Assembly (NCBI RefSeq): GCF_025165795.1
Contig: NZ_JAJAGO010000011.1
Span: 62,001 to 126,000, forward strand
Source: Streptomyces gossypii
GTDB taxonomy: Bacteria > Actinomycetota > Actinomycetes > Streptomycetales > Streptomycetaceae
DNA length: 64,000 nt
Direction: 5' to 3'
The notes beneath the pieces are model-generated. The model was given only the letters and a program-made list of their open reading frames with translations. It made no database searches and was not told the DNA's origin. A program made the translations under genes and the position numbers. Shown here piece by piece: positions 8,921-17,503 of this stretch. Numbering within the stretch: the stretch's first letter is position 1; every line of letters starts with the position of its first letter.

Positions 8921-9793
8921 TCAGCGGCTGAGGTGCTGGAACTTGCGGACGGCCAGCGGAAGGAAGACCGCCGTGATGATCAGCGGCCAGACCACCGCCA
9001 TCAGCAGGGCATGCTCCTCGATCCAGCTGCCCCCGCTGGGCATCGGGTTGCCGTACAGGTCACGGACCGCGTTGGCCGTGGAGGAAACCGGGTTCCACAT
9101 GGCGATGGTGCCCAGCCAGTCCGGCATCGCCGAGGGCGGGGTGAAGACGCTGGAGATCATCCCGAAGGGGAAGGCGACGGCGAAGAGGTTGCCCGCCGCC
9201 TCCTGGTTCGGGGTCATCAGGCCGAGCAGGACGCCGATCCAGATCAGCGAGAAGCGCAGCAGGAGCAGCAGCACGAAGGCGTAGAGGGTGGCGAGCAGCC
9301 CGCCGTCCGAGCGCCAGCCGACCACCAGTGCGATCAGGGCCAGCACCAGGAGGTCCAGCCCTGCGTGCAGTACGTCGGAGACGCCGCGCCCGGTCACCAC
9401 GGCTGAGGGCGCCATGGGCATGGAGCGGAAGCGGTCGGTGACGCCGCGCTCCTTGTCGATGACGACGGCCATCGCGGTGTTCATGAAGCCGAAGGCCATG
9501 GTCATCGCGAACATGCCGGGCATCGCGAACGCCTTGTAGTCCACCCCCTCGCCGACGTCCATGGCGCTGCCGAAGACGAAGACGAACAGCAGTACGGAGA
9601 CGATCGGGAAGCCGAGCTGCCAGGCGATCAGCGAGGGCTGCTTGACGAGATGGGTGAGGTCGCGGCGGACGACCGTCCAGCAGTCGGCGAAGGCCCAGTA
9701 CAGGCGGCGCTCCGGCCCGTCGAGGTCGATGACCGGCGTGGGGGCCGCCTTCGCGGTGCCGCTCGCTCTGGTGTTCCCTGATGTGCCGCTCAT
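8921..9793 (-). CDS. ABC-2 type exporter permease (DrrB-like)
   Basis: A 290-residue integral membrane subunit of a drug-type ABC exporter. Six hydrophobic segments can be read, starting near residue 55 with LIAWQLGFPIVSVLLFVFVFG. The loop KERGVTDRFRSMPMAP is the conserved ABC-2 signature seen in DrrB. The ATG overlaps the stop of the ATPase gene by four bases (ATGA), so the two are translationally coupled. The pair should export a lipophilic drug or lipid, with the divergent TetR gene as the probable controller. Confidence 0.9.
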   Translation of the reverse strand: MSGTSGNTRASGTAKAAPTPVIDLDGPERRLYWAFADCWTVVRRDLTHLVKQPSLIAWQLGFPIVSVLLFVFVFGSAMDVGEGVDYKAFAMPGMFAMTMAFGFMNTAMAVVIDKERGVTDRFRSMPMAPSAVVTGRGVSDVLHAGLDLLVLALIALVVGWRSDGGLLATLYAFVLLLLLRFSLIWIGVLLGLMTPNQEAAGNLFAVAFPFGMISSVFTPPSAMPDWLGTIAMWNPVSSTANAVRDLYGNPMPSGGSWIEEHALLMAVVWPLIITAVFLPLAVRKFQHLSR

Positions 9794-10809
9794 GCCGCCA
9801 TCACGCCCTCCTGCGGCTTGTTCTTGTTCGCCGCCTCGCTCTCCTTCTCACCGGCCGTGCGGCCGGTGAGGGTCAGGAACACCTCGTCCAGCGTGGGGCG
9901 CCGCAGCCCGATGTCCGCCACCGCGATTCCCGCGTCCTGGAGGGTGCGCGCCACTTCGGTCAGCGCCGCGACCCGCTCGCTCACCGGGGCCTGCACCCTG
10001 CGTTCCTCCCTGTCGGTCTCCGGTTCGACCCCGCCGGCGGCGACGCGTGCGACCGTCCTGACCACCTCCGGGAGGTCGGCCGCCTCGGCTGCCACGACCT
10101 CGATACGGTCTCCGCCGATTGCCTGCTTGAGCCCGGCGGGGGTGTCCTCGGTGACGTTGCGGCCCTGGTCGATGACCGCGATCCGGTCGGAGAGCTTGTC
10201 GGCCTCGTCCAGGTAGTGCGTGGTGAGCAGGACGGTCGTCCCCTCGGCTGCGAGCGCCCGTACGGCCTCCCAGACCTCACTGCGTCCGCGCGGGTCAAGG
10301 CCGGTCGTCGGCTCGTCCAGGAACAGCACCTCGGGAGCGAGGATCATGCTGGCCGCCAGGTCGAGGCGCCGCCGCATGCCGCCGCTGAAATCCTTCGGCT
10401 GCTTGTCGGCGGCCTCGACAAGGCTGAACTGCTCCAGCAGTTCGACGGCCCGCTGCCGGGCGCGTGTGCTGCCGAGGTGGAAGAGCCTGCCGAACATCTC
10501 CAAGTTCTGCCGGGCGGTGATGATCTCGTCGACGGCGGCGTTCTGCCCGGTCAGGCCGATGCGTCTGCGGACCTGCCGGGGCTCGCGCCATACGTCGAAG
10601 CCGCCTACGACGGCCCGGCCGCTGTCGAGCCGGATGAGGGTGCTGAGGATGCGGACGGCGGTCGTCTTGCCCGCGCCGTTCGGACCGAGCAGGCCGTAGA
10701 CGCTGCCCCGGGGCACGGCGAGATCGAAGCCGTCCAGCGCGCGCTTGTCGCCGTAGGACTTCCGCAGCCCTTCGGCGAGGACCGAGTAGTCGGACGTTCC
10801 CGTAGTCAC
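9790..10809 (-). CDS. ABC exporter ATP-binding protein (DrrA-like)
   Basis: A 339-residue ATPase of the daunorubicin-resistance type. It shows Walker A GPNGAGKTT, the signature DFSGGMRRRLD, Walker B VLFLDEPTTGLD and the H-loop LLTTHYLDEADKL. A C-terminal extension of about 90 residues is normal for DrrA. Longer in-frame starts exist at 10824 and 10896, but GTG at 10809 follows GGGGGAG at ideal spacing, so it is chosen. It is co-transcribed with the permease. Confidence 0.9.
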   Translation of the reverse strand: MTTGTSDYSVLAEGLRKSYGDKRALDGFDLAVPRGSVYGLLGPNGAGKTTAVRILSTLIRLDSGRAVVGGFDVWREPRQVRRRIGLTGQNAAVDEIITARQNLEMFGRLFHLGSTRARQRAVELLEQFSLVEAADKQPKDFSGGMRRRLDLAASMILAPEVLFLDEPTTGLDPRGRSEVWEAVRALAAEGTTVLLTTHYLDEADKLSDRIAVIDQGRNVTEDTPAGLKQAIGGDRIEVVAAEAADLPEVVRTVARVAAGGVEPETDREERRVQAPVSERVAALTEVARTLQDAGIAVADIGLRRPTLDEVFLTLTGRTAGEKESEAANKNKPQEGVMAA

Positions 10810-10903
10810 GGGCTCCCCCTTCATGTAGCTGAGTGCCACCGCGAGCGGCCGGACCTTGCGGATTCCTGCTGCACGAGGACGCGGAACTGGGCGCACTATT
10901 TGG

Positions 10904-10932
10904 GTACGCTGTACTCAGAAGAAAAAGCGTAC
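10904..10932. promoter_or_regulatory. Probable TetR operator between ABC exporter and regulator
   Basis: The inverted repeat GTACGCT (10904-10910) and AGCGTAC (10926-10932), 15 bases apart, lies between the divergent exporter and TetR genes. Both promoters must fall here. The spacing and position fit a TetR-family operator, but this is inference. Confidence 0.55.
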
Positions 10933-10964
10933 ACCATACGCAGCGAAGGTTCGAGAGAATTAGG

Positions 10965-11771
10965 ATGGCGGACACCATGACGACGGCACAGAGCGGCAGC
11001 GGCGACATCCAGCGCAGTCTCGAACTGCTCTGGGGCCTCAAGGAGGCGCCCACCCGGGGCCCCAAGCGAGGGCTGACCCTCCGGGAGATCGTGCGGGCGG
11101 CGGTCGAGGCGGCCGACGCCGACGGGATCGAGGCGCTCTCCATGCGCCGCGTCGCGACCGACCTGGGCGTCGGCACCATGTCGCTCTACCGCTACGTCCC
11201 GGGCAAGGCCGAACTGCTCGAGCTGATGCTCGACCACACGTACGGAGCACCCTCCGAGCTGGACAGGCAACCCCACCGGGACTGGCGCACCGAGATGGAG
11301 GCCCTCGCCCGAGGCAGCTGGAAGATGTATCTGGAGCACCACTGGCTGCTCCAGATCAACGTCGCCCGCCCCCTGCTCGGCCCCAACGCATTGGCCGGAT
11401 TCGACTTCGCCATGGCGGCCCTGGTCGGGCTCGGCCTGAGTGACCAGGAGCGGGTCAGCGTCATCGTCGCGATCGACAACTTCGTGAGCGGCAGTGCGCG
11501 TACGCAGATCAACAGCCTGGAGGCGGCGAAGCGCACCGGAGTCAGCGACACGGACTTCTGGGCCGCCCAGGAGCCGATCCTCACCACGGTGATGCAAAGC
11601 GGTGCCTACCCCGCACTCGCCGAGCTCGCCGAGGACAGCTTCGCGCTGACCGGCGAGGACTTCTTCGAATTCGGCCTGGTGCGGCTCCTCGACGGCCTCG
11701 CGGACTTCGTCGAGGCGGCGAGCGCGCGCGAGGACCGCGACGACCGTGACGGCCGCGCGCGGAGCAGCTGA
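10965..11771 (+). CDS. TetR family transcriptional regulator (TetR_C domain)
   Basis: A 268-residue regulator. The DNA-binding part runs to about residue 95: LTLREIVRAAVEAADADG, then MRRVATDLGVGTMSLYRYVPGKAELLELMLD. The remaining helical region resembles the C-terminal ligand domain of the classical TetR subfamily and contains a buried pocket rich in Trp and Leu. The ATG at 10965 begins just before the HTH, and longer frames would cross the operator-like repeat. It is divergent from the DrrAB-type exporter and probably represses it until a drug is bound. Confidence 0.9.
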   Translation: MADTMTTAQSGSGDIQRSLELLWGLKEAPTRGPKRGLTLREIVRAAVEAADADGIEALSMRRVATDLGVGTMSLYRYVPGKAELLELMLDHTYGAPSELDRQPHRDWRTEMEALARGSWKMYLEHHWLLQINVARPLLGPNALAGFDFAMAALVGLGLSDQERVSVIVAIDNFVSGSARTQINSLEAAKRTGVSDTDFWAAQEPILTTVMQSGAYPALAELAEDSFALTGEDFFEFGLVRLLDGLADFVEAASAREDRDDRDGRARSS

Positions 11772-11779
11772 CCCGGCTG

Positions 11780-11828
11780 TGGTCAGCTCCGGCCGTGGTC
11801 AAGCTCCGGCCGTGGTCAGCTCCGGCGG
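11780..11828. repeat. Three 16-17-bp tandem repeats
   Basis: TGGTCAGCTCCGGCCG occurs at 11780, again at 11796 with one extra A, and at 11813 with one change. The array fills the space between two convergent genes and the third copy runs over the stop codon of the minus-strand gene. Confidence 0.8.
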
Positions 11829-12964
11829 CGGAAGAGGCGGCGGACGGCCATCCAGACGCCGACCGCCAGGGCGAACGTCGCACCGCCGACCAGCAGCTCA
11901 CGGTTCTCCTCGGCCGTGTTGCCCTCTCCGTCCCCACCGGAGCCGCCGTCCTTCTCCTCGGCCGCCTTCTCCTTCGCCGCCCGCTCCGGCAGCAGCTCGC
12001 CCTCCAGGTCCTCCGGCTCGACCCCGCCGCCCTCGCCCTCCGTACCGAACATCAGCGTGCGGCCGTCCGGTGTGAAGGTCACCGACTCGCCCTGGCGCTG
12101 CATCGGGACGTTGACCGTGTCGATCGGCTCCGGACGCCCGTCGGCGGTCCAGCGGTACATCTCGGCGCCGAAGTAGCTGCGCAGCAGCAACCGGGTGCCG
12201 TCCGGCGAGAACGCGCCGTCGGTTGCCCACATGTCCGTCCTGCCCACCCGCTGGAAGGTGTTCACGCCCATGGCGGACAGCTTCTCGGGCCCCGCGTAGA
12301 CGCCGCCCTTCTTCTCGTCGTTCTTGCTCGCTATGTACACGCGGCCGGTCTTCGGGTGCACCATGAGCGACTCGGCGTCACGCGGCCCGTCCGCGTACTG
12401 GACGGTGTAGCGGGTGGGCGTGACCGTCGTGTCCCGCAGTTTCTCCGGTTCGGCGAAGCGGTAGATCCACACCTCGCTCCAGCTGCCGCCGAGGTTGTCG
12501 CCGATGTCGCCGACGAACAGCTCGCCGCCGGGGCCCAGGGAGATCCCCTCCACATCGCGGGGCTCCACGCCCTGGAGGGTGACGGTGGCCACCGTCTCGC
12601 CGGTGCGGCTGTCGACCGCGTACACGTACGGGCCGTCTTCACTGTCGTTGTGGGTCCAGTAGACGCCGGGGTGGGCGCGGCTGGCGGCGAGGCCGCTGGA
12701 CTCGGTGATCCGCGGGTCCTTGATGTTGAAGGCGGACGGATCGTCGGCGTTCACCCGAGTGGAGGACCCGGCCGTCGCGGCCGGGACGGTGGCGAAGAGC
12801 ACGCCCACGGCCGCGCAGGCGGCGGACACGGCGAGCGTCACGGCACGGCGCGCCCGGGAGGGCCGGGGCGGGCCGGGCCGCGGGGCAGCGGCCCGCGCCG
12901 AACCGTCCCCCGCGGCAGCAGAGTTCGCGGAACCGCCGGACAGCCGGGTGCAGAGTGCGCGCAT
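11816..12964 (-). CDS. Secreted, membrane-anchored beta-propeller protein
   Basis: A 382-residue protein. An Arg-rich N-terminus and hydrophobic stretch (AVTLAVSAACAAVGVLFATV) act as a signal peptide. The middle is a propeller, with repeats such as YWTHNDSEDGPYVYAVD, LFVGDIGDN, RVYIASKND and FSPDGTRLLLRSYFGAEMYRW. After an acidic, Gly-rich linker the C-terminus is a membrane anchor (ELLVGGATFALAVGVWMAVRR) with a basic tail. It is therefore displayed outside the membrane. The function is unknown; propellers of this kind bind ligands or polysaccharide or are phytase/esterase-like. The open frame continues upstream over the GDSL gene, but only the part from this ATG has the signal peptide. Confidence 0.8.
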   Translation of the reverse strand: MRALCTRLSGGSANSAAAGDGSARAAAPRPGPPRPSRARRAVTLAVSAACAAVGVLFATVPAATAGSSTRVNADDPSAFNIKDPRITESSGLAASRAHPGVYWTHNDSEDGPYVYAVDSRTGETVATVTLQGVEPRDVEGISLGPGGELFVGDIGDNLGGSWSEVWIYRFAEPEKLRDTTVTPTRYTVQYADGPRDAESLMVHPKTGRVYIASKNDEKKGGVYAGPEKLSAMGVNTFQRVGRTDMWATDGAFSPDGTRLLLRSYFGAEMYRWTADGRPEPIDTVNVPMQRQGESVTFTPDGRTLMFGTEGEGGGVEPEDLEGELLPERAAKEKAAEEKDGGSGGDGEGNTAEENRELLVGGATFALAVGVWMAVRRLFRRRS

Positions 12965-13054
12965 GCCGCCTAGCCTGCCATCCCCGGGCCGGGTGACCGA
13001 CCGCGTGACGGGCATCACAGCCCGGCAGCGCCGCGCGTCCGGAAGGATGGGCGG

Positions 13055-13735
13055 ATGCGGATCCTGTTCGTCGGCGACTCGATGACTGTCGGAAGCGCGG
13101 GCGACACGACCTGGCGCTACCGGATGTGGCAGCACCTCAACGCCCACTTCGGCGGGCCCTACCGCATCGTCGGCCCGCGCACGGCGCTGCACGAGGACTC
13201 CCTCGACTACGCCGATCCCGACTTCCCCGAACGCGCCCGCCGCCATCTGGCGGGCTGGGGAGAGGGCTGGCTGCAGCTGACACCGCTGATCGGCGACGCC
13301 GTGCGGAAGGGGAAGGCGGACACCCTCCTGGTCGCCCTCGGTCTGATCGACCTGGGCTTCTACACGGACGCCGCACAGACCGCGGAGAACGCCCGGCGCT
13401 TCCTGGCCGAGGCGCGCACCGCGAATCCGCTGCTGCGGGCCGTGATCCTGCCCGTCATACCGAACATCCGTGCCCTGACCGACCCCGGCTTCGCGGCGGA
13501 GTGCGCACGCTTCAACGAGCTGCTCGCGAAGACCGTCGCGGACCTCTCGACCCCGGTCTCTCCGCTGCTGCTGGCCACCGAGCCGCCGGAGTGGACCCTG
13601 GACCGGGACACCTATGACGGCACCCACCCCTCCGCCAGCGGCGAACATCTGATCGCGGCGGCCTTCGCGGACGCCCTGCACCAGGGGTGGTCGGTGGGCG
13701 CCCCGTACGAGCCGCACGGGGCGAACCCTGCCTGA
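13055..13735 (+). CDS. SGNH/GDSL-hydrolase fold protein
   Basis: A 226-residue protein starting directly with block I, ILFVGDSMTVGS, where Ser9 would be the nucleophile. Block V is DGTHPSASG, giving the Asp and His of the triad. The expected Asn of block III (usually GxND) is absent: the site reads LVALGLIDLGF. Either another residue supplies the oxyanion hole or activity is altered. There is no signal peptide, so it is cytosolic. It is divergent from the propeller gene over a 90-base gap. The substrate is unknown. Confidence 0.75.
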   Translation: MRILFVGDSMTVGSAGDTTWRYRMWQHLNAHFGGPYRIVGPRTALHEDSLDYADPDFPERARRHLAGWGEGWLQLTPLIGDAVRKGKADTLLVALGLIDLGFYTDAAQTAENARRFLAEARTANPLLRAVILPVIPNIRALTDPGFAAECARFNELLAKTVADLSTPVSPLLLATEPPEWTLDRDTYDGTHPSASGEHLIAAAFADALHQGWSVGAPYEPHGANPA

Positions 13736-13781
13736 CGCGGCACGAGCGAGGATTCACAGCGTGCCCTCCCGCCGAACGTAT

Positions 13782-13793
13782 CGTTGTACAACG
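13782..13793. promoter_or_regulatory. Perfect 12-bp palindrome CGTTGTACAACG
   Basis: A symmetric site 122 bases before the aldo/keto reductase start. It looks like a dimeric repressor operator, but the cognate regulator is not evident. Confidence 0.4.
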
Positions 13794-13876
13794 CGACTGC
13801 ATGCGACTGCGCGGCAGTGGGGAGGAGCGGCAAGACGGACGAGTTCCCGCGCGACTGACCGCTGCCCCCGGCGTGC

Positions 13877-13907
13877 TTGCCTGGAGTCCACTCCAAGGCG
13901 TTGGCTT
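13877..13907 (+). promoter_or_regulatory. MerR-type promoter of the aldo/keto reductase
   Basis: TTGCCT (13877-13882) and TGGCTT (13902-13907) are separated by 19 bases. That over-long spacer contains the inverted repeat TGGAGT-CC-ACTCCA (13882-13895). An over-long spacer filled by the operator is the hallmark of MerR-activated promoters. The start codon follows 7 bases later, so the message may be leaderless. Confidence 0.65.
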
Positions 13908-13914
13908 GTCTTTC

Positions 13915-14910
13915 ATGGAGTACACGCAGCTCGGACGCACAGGACTCAAGGTCAGCCGGCTCGTCCTCGGCACCATGAACTTCGGCCCGCAGACCGACGA
14001 GGCCGCAAGTCACGCGATCATGGACACCGCGCTCGACGCGGGCGTCAACTTCTTCGACACCGCCAACGTCTACGGCTGGGGCGCGGACAAGGGCCGGACG
14101 GAGGAGATCCTCGGCACCTGGTTCGCCCAGGGCGGCAACCGGCGTGAGCGGACCGTCCTGGCCACCAAGGTCTACGGCGACATGGCCACCGAGGGTGCCG
14201 CCTGGCCCAACCAGTCGAGGCTCTCCGCTCTCAACATCCGCCGTGCCGTCGACGCCAGCCTCAAGCGGCTCGGTACCGACTACATCGACCTCTACCAGTT
14301 CCACCACGTGGACCGGTCGACGCCCTGGGACGAGATCTGGCAGGCGGTCGACGTCCTGGTGCAGCAGGGCAAGATCCTCTACACCGGTTCCTCCAACCAC
14401 GCGGGCTGGCACATCGCCCAGGCCAACGAGACGGCCGCACGGCGCGGCTCGTACGGGCTGGTCAGCGAGCAGTGCCTCTACAACCTCGCCGAACGCCGCG
14501 CGGAGATGGAGGTCATCCCGGCCGCACAGGGCTACGGCCTCGGCGTGATCCCGTGGTCCCCGCTGCACGGCGGGCTGCTGGGCGGCGCGCTCCGCAAGGA
14601 GCGGGAGGGCGGCGCGGCCCGCACCGCAACCGGGCGGGCGGCGGACACGCTCGGTGACCCGGTCGGGCGGGCGCAGATCCAGAGGTACGAGGACCTGCTG
14701 GACAAGCACGGGCTGGAGCCGGGCGAAGTGGCCCTGGCATGGCTGCTCAGCCGCCCCGGCGTCACGGGACCGATCGTCGGTCCGCGTACGGGGGAGCAGC
14801 TGGCGTCGGCGCTGCGTGCGGTGGAGCTGAAGCTGAGCGACGAGGTCCTCAGCGCGCTGGACGTGATCTTCCCCGGCCCCGGCGCGTCTCCGGAGGCATT
14901 CGCCTGGTGA
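13915..14910 (+). CDS. Aldo/keto reductase
   Basis: A 331-residue NADPH-dependent reductase of the bacterial YajO/Tas-like AKR group. The motifs are LGRTGLKVSRLVLGTMNFG at the N-terminus, DTANVYGWG with the catalytic Asp and Tyr, VLATKVYGD with the Lys, and FHHVDRSTPW with the His. IPWSPLHGGLLGG and VTGPIVGPRTGEQL bind the cofactor. The start is the ATG just after the MerR-type promoter; longer frames would cross it. It likely reduces electrophilic aldehydes or ketones. The regulator is not adjacent. Confidence 0.9.
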   Translation: MEYTQLGRTGLKVSRLVLGTMNFGPQTDEAASHAIMDTALDAGVNFFDTANVYGWGADKGRTEEILGTWFAQGGNRRERTVLATKVYGDMATEGAAWPNQSRLSALNIRRAVDASLKRLGTDYIDLYQFHHVDRSTPWDEIWQAVDVLVQQGKILYTGSSNHAGWHIAQANETAARRGSYGLVSEQCLYNLAERRAEMEVIPAAQGYGLGVIPWSPLHGGLLGGALRKEREGGAARTATGRAADTLGDPVGRAQIQRYEDLLDKHGLEPGEVALAWLLSRPGVTGPIVGPRTGEQLASALRAVELKLSDEVLSALDVIFPGPGASPEAFAW

Positions 14911-14915
14911 GAGGC

Positions 14916-14958
14916 GCCACGGCCCGGCCCGGTGCGGCGCACGGGGCCGGGCCGTGGC
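14916..14958. terminator. Bidirectional hairpin terminator
   Basis: A perfect 15-bp stem (14916-14930 with 14944-14958) lies 6 bases after the aldo/keto reductase stop and 17 bases beyond the end of the small minus-strand gene. Confidence 0.85.
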
Positions 14959-14974
14959 CCGGCCCGGCAGGCTC

Positions 14975-15064
14975 TCAGCCGCCGAAGGCTGCCGCGACCG
15001 CCACCACGACGAACAGCAGCACCAGCGCGCCGCTCACGATTCGCATCCTGGTCTTGGTATTCAC
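14975..15064 (-). CDS. 29-residue single-pass membrane microprotein
   Basis: The GTG start at 15064 is preceded by GGGGGC. The product has a short basic head (NTKTRMR) and one hydrophobic helix of about 20 residues that ends in AAAFGG. Tiny membrane proteins with this build are common in Streptomyces. The frame continues upstream, but the part before the GTG is Arg/Pro-rich and unlike a protein. A terminator follows it. Function unknown. Confidence 0.5.
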   Translation of the reverse strand: MNTKTRMRIVSGALVLLFVVVAVAAAFGG

Positions 15065-15318
15065 GCCCCCACGGTACCGGGACAGCTCGCGCACCGTACC
15101 CGGGCCCCGGTACGGCGGCCCTCGCGGCGGACGGCGGCGCCCCCCTTCGCGCCCTGGCCCGCAGATGCGAGGCCACGGCACCGAAGACGTAGAGGACGGC
15201 TCTCGCTCCCGCCGCGATGCCCAGCGGCCGGTGCGGCCCGGTCCGCCATGTCCCAGGTGCTGGCCGGATCGCCGGTGTCGTGCGGTGCGGTGTCATGCGG
15301 TGCGGTGCGGGCCGGCGC

Positions 15319-15900
15319 TCAGTCCGAGCGTCCCAACCGCCAGGAGGAAACCGTCTCGTAGGTCGGCTGCTCGCCGGGCACTCCGCTGACCGGCAGCCGA
15401 CTGCGTACGAGGGCGAGCTCCTCGGCCGTCCAGGACTCGCTCAGGAAACCTTCCAGCGCGGTGACGTACGGCGCCAGCCCACCGGGCGGGCCGTCCAGGC
15501 GCGGGCCGCGCGCGAGCGTGAGGTGGGCGTTGAAGCGGTGCACGTCCTCCATGCCGATACCGCTGCGCCGCCCCGCCGCCGCGACCGCTGCGGCGAGCCG
15601 CTCCATCGGTATGCGGTCGCCCTCAGCACCGGCCCACAGCGTGCGGTCGCCGAACCGGCCGAGCCCGGAGAGGCGCAATCGGAGCGGCTGCCCTCGCCGG
15701 GCCGCGCGCCCCAGCCGCTCGTTCAGCTCGGGCAGCAGCTCCTCCTCGACCTCGCCGTAGAAGGCGAGCGTGAAGTGCCACTGGCTCCGGTCGGTCCAGC
15801 GCAGCCGGTCCGAACCGGGCAGCGCCCGGAGCCCTTCCGCAGCCGCCGCCAGCTGGGCGGTGACCTCGCGGGGCGGCAGCAGGGCGGCGAAGAGTCTCAT
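15319..15900 (-). CDS. thpR: RNA 2',3'-cyclic phosphodiesterase
   Basis: A 193-residue protein of the 2H phosphoesterase superfamily. It opens with MRLFAALLPP, and its two HxT motifs are HFTLAFYG near residue 43 and HLTLAR near 128, which together form the active site. Members open 2',3'-cyclic phosphates on RNA ends in vitro. The ATG at 15900 starts exactly at the domain. It stands 22 bases before the end of the upstream MFS gene and may be the last gene of the MarR-MFS unit. Confidence 0.88.
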   Translation of the reverse strand: MRLFAALLPPREVTAQLAAAAEGLRALPGSDRLRWTDRSQWHFTLAFYGEVEEELLPELNERLGRAARRGQPLRLRLSGLGRFGDRTLWAGAEGDRIPMERLAAAVAAAGRRSGIGMEDVHRFNAHLTLARGPRLDGPPGGLAPYVTALEGFLSESWTAEELALVRSRLPVSGVPGEQPTYETVSSWRLGRSD

Positions 15901-15922
15901 ACCGCCAGTCTTCCCGGTGCGG

Positions 15923-17455
15923 TCACTCCGCTGCCCCGGAACGGCCGGATCCGGCCGAGGCGGCAGCGGGTACGGGCGCGCGCACCGGTTCGGGCGGGGG
16001 CGCGGCCGCCCGCAGCGCCGGGAGCCGCGCGTCACGGACCGGCTGGCCGCTGCCCCGGCCGCGGATGCCGTAGTCCCGCATCCCGGCCCGCAGGCCCGAC
16101 CGCAGCCCCACGCCGGTGATCCGAGCGAGCACGAGCCCGATGCCGAGGGCCACCAGGGCCGAGACCACCCCGCCCGCCAGCAGGCCGACCCGGGCACCGA
16201 AGACGTCCGTGATCCAGCCCATGATCGGACCACCGATGGGCGTGCCGCCCACGAACACCATCATGTAGAGGCTCATGACCCGGCCCCGCATCGCCGGATC
16301 GGCGGCGAGCTGCACGCTCACGTTCGCCGTGACGTTGAAGGTGAGACCCATGATCCCGATCGGCATCATCAGCGCGGCGAAGATCCAGAACGTGGGGGTC
16401 ACCGCCGCCGCCACCATCAGCAGCCCGAAGATCAGCGCGGCGCCGACCATCAGCCGCATCCGTGACGAGGAGCGGCGGGCCGCCAGCAGCGCACCGGCCA
16501 CCGAGCCGACCGCCATCAGCGTGTTGAGCAGGCCGTACGTCCCGGCGCCCTCCTTGAAGACCTGATCGGTGAAGGCGGTGAGCCAGATGGGGAAGTTGTA
16601 ACCGAAGGTGCCGACGAACCCGACGAGCACGATCGGCCAGAGCAGTTCGGGGCGGGAGCGCACATAGCTCAGCCCCTCCCGCAGCTGCCCCTTGCTGCGC
16701 GGCGCGCGCTCGCTCTGCTGGAGCTCACTGGTGCGCATCATCAGCAGGCCGATGAGCGGGGCGAGAAAGGAGAGGCCGTTCAGCAGGAAGGCCCAGCCGC
16801 TGCCGACGGCGGTGATCAGGACACCGGCGACGGCGGGGCCGACCAGCCGGGCGCCCTGGAAGTTCGCGGAGTTCAGGGAGACGGCGTTGCGCAGCTGGTC
16901 GGGACCGACCATCTCGGCGACGAAGGTCTGCCGCGTCGGGTTGTCGATGACGGTCGCCAGACCGAGCACGAAGGCGAGCACGTAGACGTGGGAGACATGC
17001 ACCTGACCGCTCAGGGTCAGCGCTGCCAGGACGAGGCCGGTGATCCCCATCACGGACTGGGTGGCGAAGAGGACCTTGCGCTTGGCGCAGCGGTCCGCGA
17101 TGACGCCTCCCCACAGGCCGAAGAGCAGCATCGGGAGGAACTGGAGCGCCGTGGTGATGCCGACGGCGGTGGCCGAGCCGGTGAGGCTGAGGACCAGCCA
17201 GTCCTGGGCGATGCGCTGCATCCAGGTGCCGGTGTTGGAGACGGCCTGGCCCATCGCGAAGAGCCGGTAGTTGCGGATCTTCAGCGAGCTGAACATCGAG
17301 GTCTGGGCGTCCGGGGTGGTGCGCTCGATGGCCTCGGTGTGCTCGGCGGTCTCGGTGTGCTCGGTGTGCTCACCGCTCTTGGCGGTGTCGGGGTGTTTAC
17401 GGGTCGAAGGGTTGTGGGGAGCGGGTGCGGAGTCTTCTCCGTGGCCCGGACTCAA
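15923..17455 (-). CDS. MFS exporter (EntS/MFS_3 type)
   Basis: A 510-residue transporter with about twelve membrane segments. A hydrophilic His/Thr/Glu-rich head of about 52 residues (HTEHTETAEHTEAIERT) precedes SSLKIRNYRLFAMGQAVSNTGTWMQRIAQDWLV. The loop VIADRCAKRKVLF is the MFS motif A. VIDNPTRQTFVAEMVGPDQLRNAVSLNSANF is characteristic of this exporter group. The start is a TTG with GAGAGG upstream. It follows the MarR gene after 48 bases and is probably co-transcribed with it. Substrate unknown; drugs or siderophores are likely. Confidence 0.88.
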   Translation of the reverse strand: MSPGHGEDSAPAPHNPSTRKHPDTAKSGEHTEHTETAEHTEAIERTTPDAQTSMFSSLKIRNYRLFAMGQAVSNTGTWMQRIAQDWLVLSLTGSATAVGITTALQFLPMLLFGLWGGVIADRCAKRKVLFATQSVMGITGLVLAALTLSGQVHVSHVYVLAFVLGLATVIDNPTRQTFVAEMVGPDQLRNAVSLNSANFQGARLVGPAVAGVLITAVGSGWAFLLNGLSFLAPLIGLLMMRTSELQQSERAPRSKGQLREGLSYVRSRPELLWPIVLVGFVGTFGYNFPIWLTAFTDQVFKEGAGTYGLLNTLMAVGSVAGALLAARRSSSRMRLMVGAALIFGLLMVAAAVTPTFWIFAALMMPIGIMGLTFNVTANVSVQLAADPAMRGRVMSLYMMVFVGGTPIGGPIMGWITDVFGARVGLLAGGVVSALVALGIGLVLARITGVGLRSGLRAGMRDYGIRGRGSGQPVRDARLPALRAAAPPPEPVRAPVPAAASAGSGRSGAAE

Positions 17456-17503
17456 TGGGGTTTCGCCTCTCTCTTCTGTGGTCTCGTGCGGGTGACCGGG
17501 CGC

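Noticed and set aside
12965..13717. Minus-strand frame continuing upstream of the propeller gene
   Set aside because: It lies wholly opposite the GDSL gene and precedes the signal peptide, so it is not translated as part of the propeller protein.
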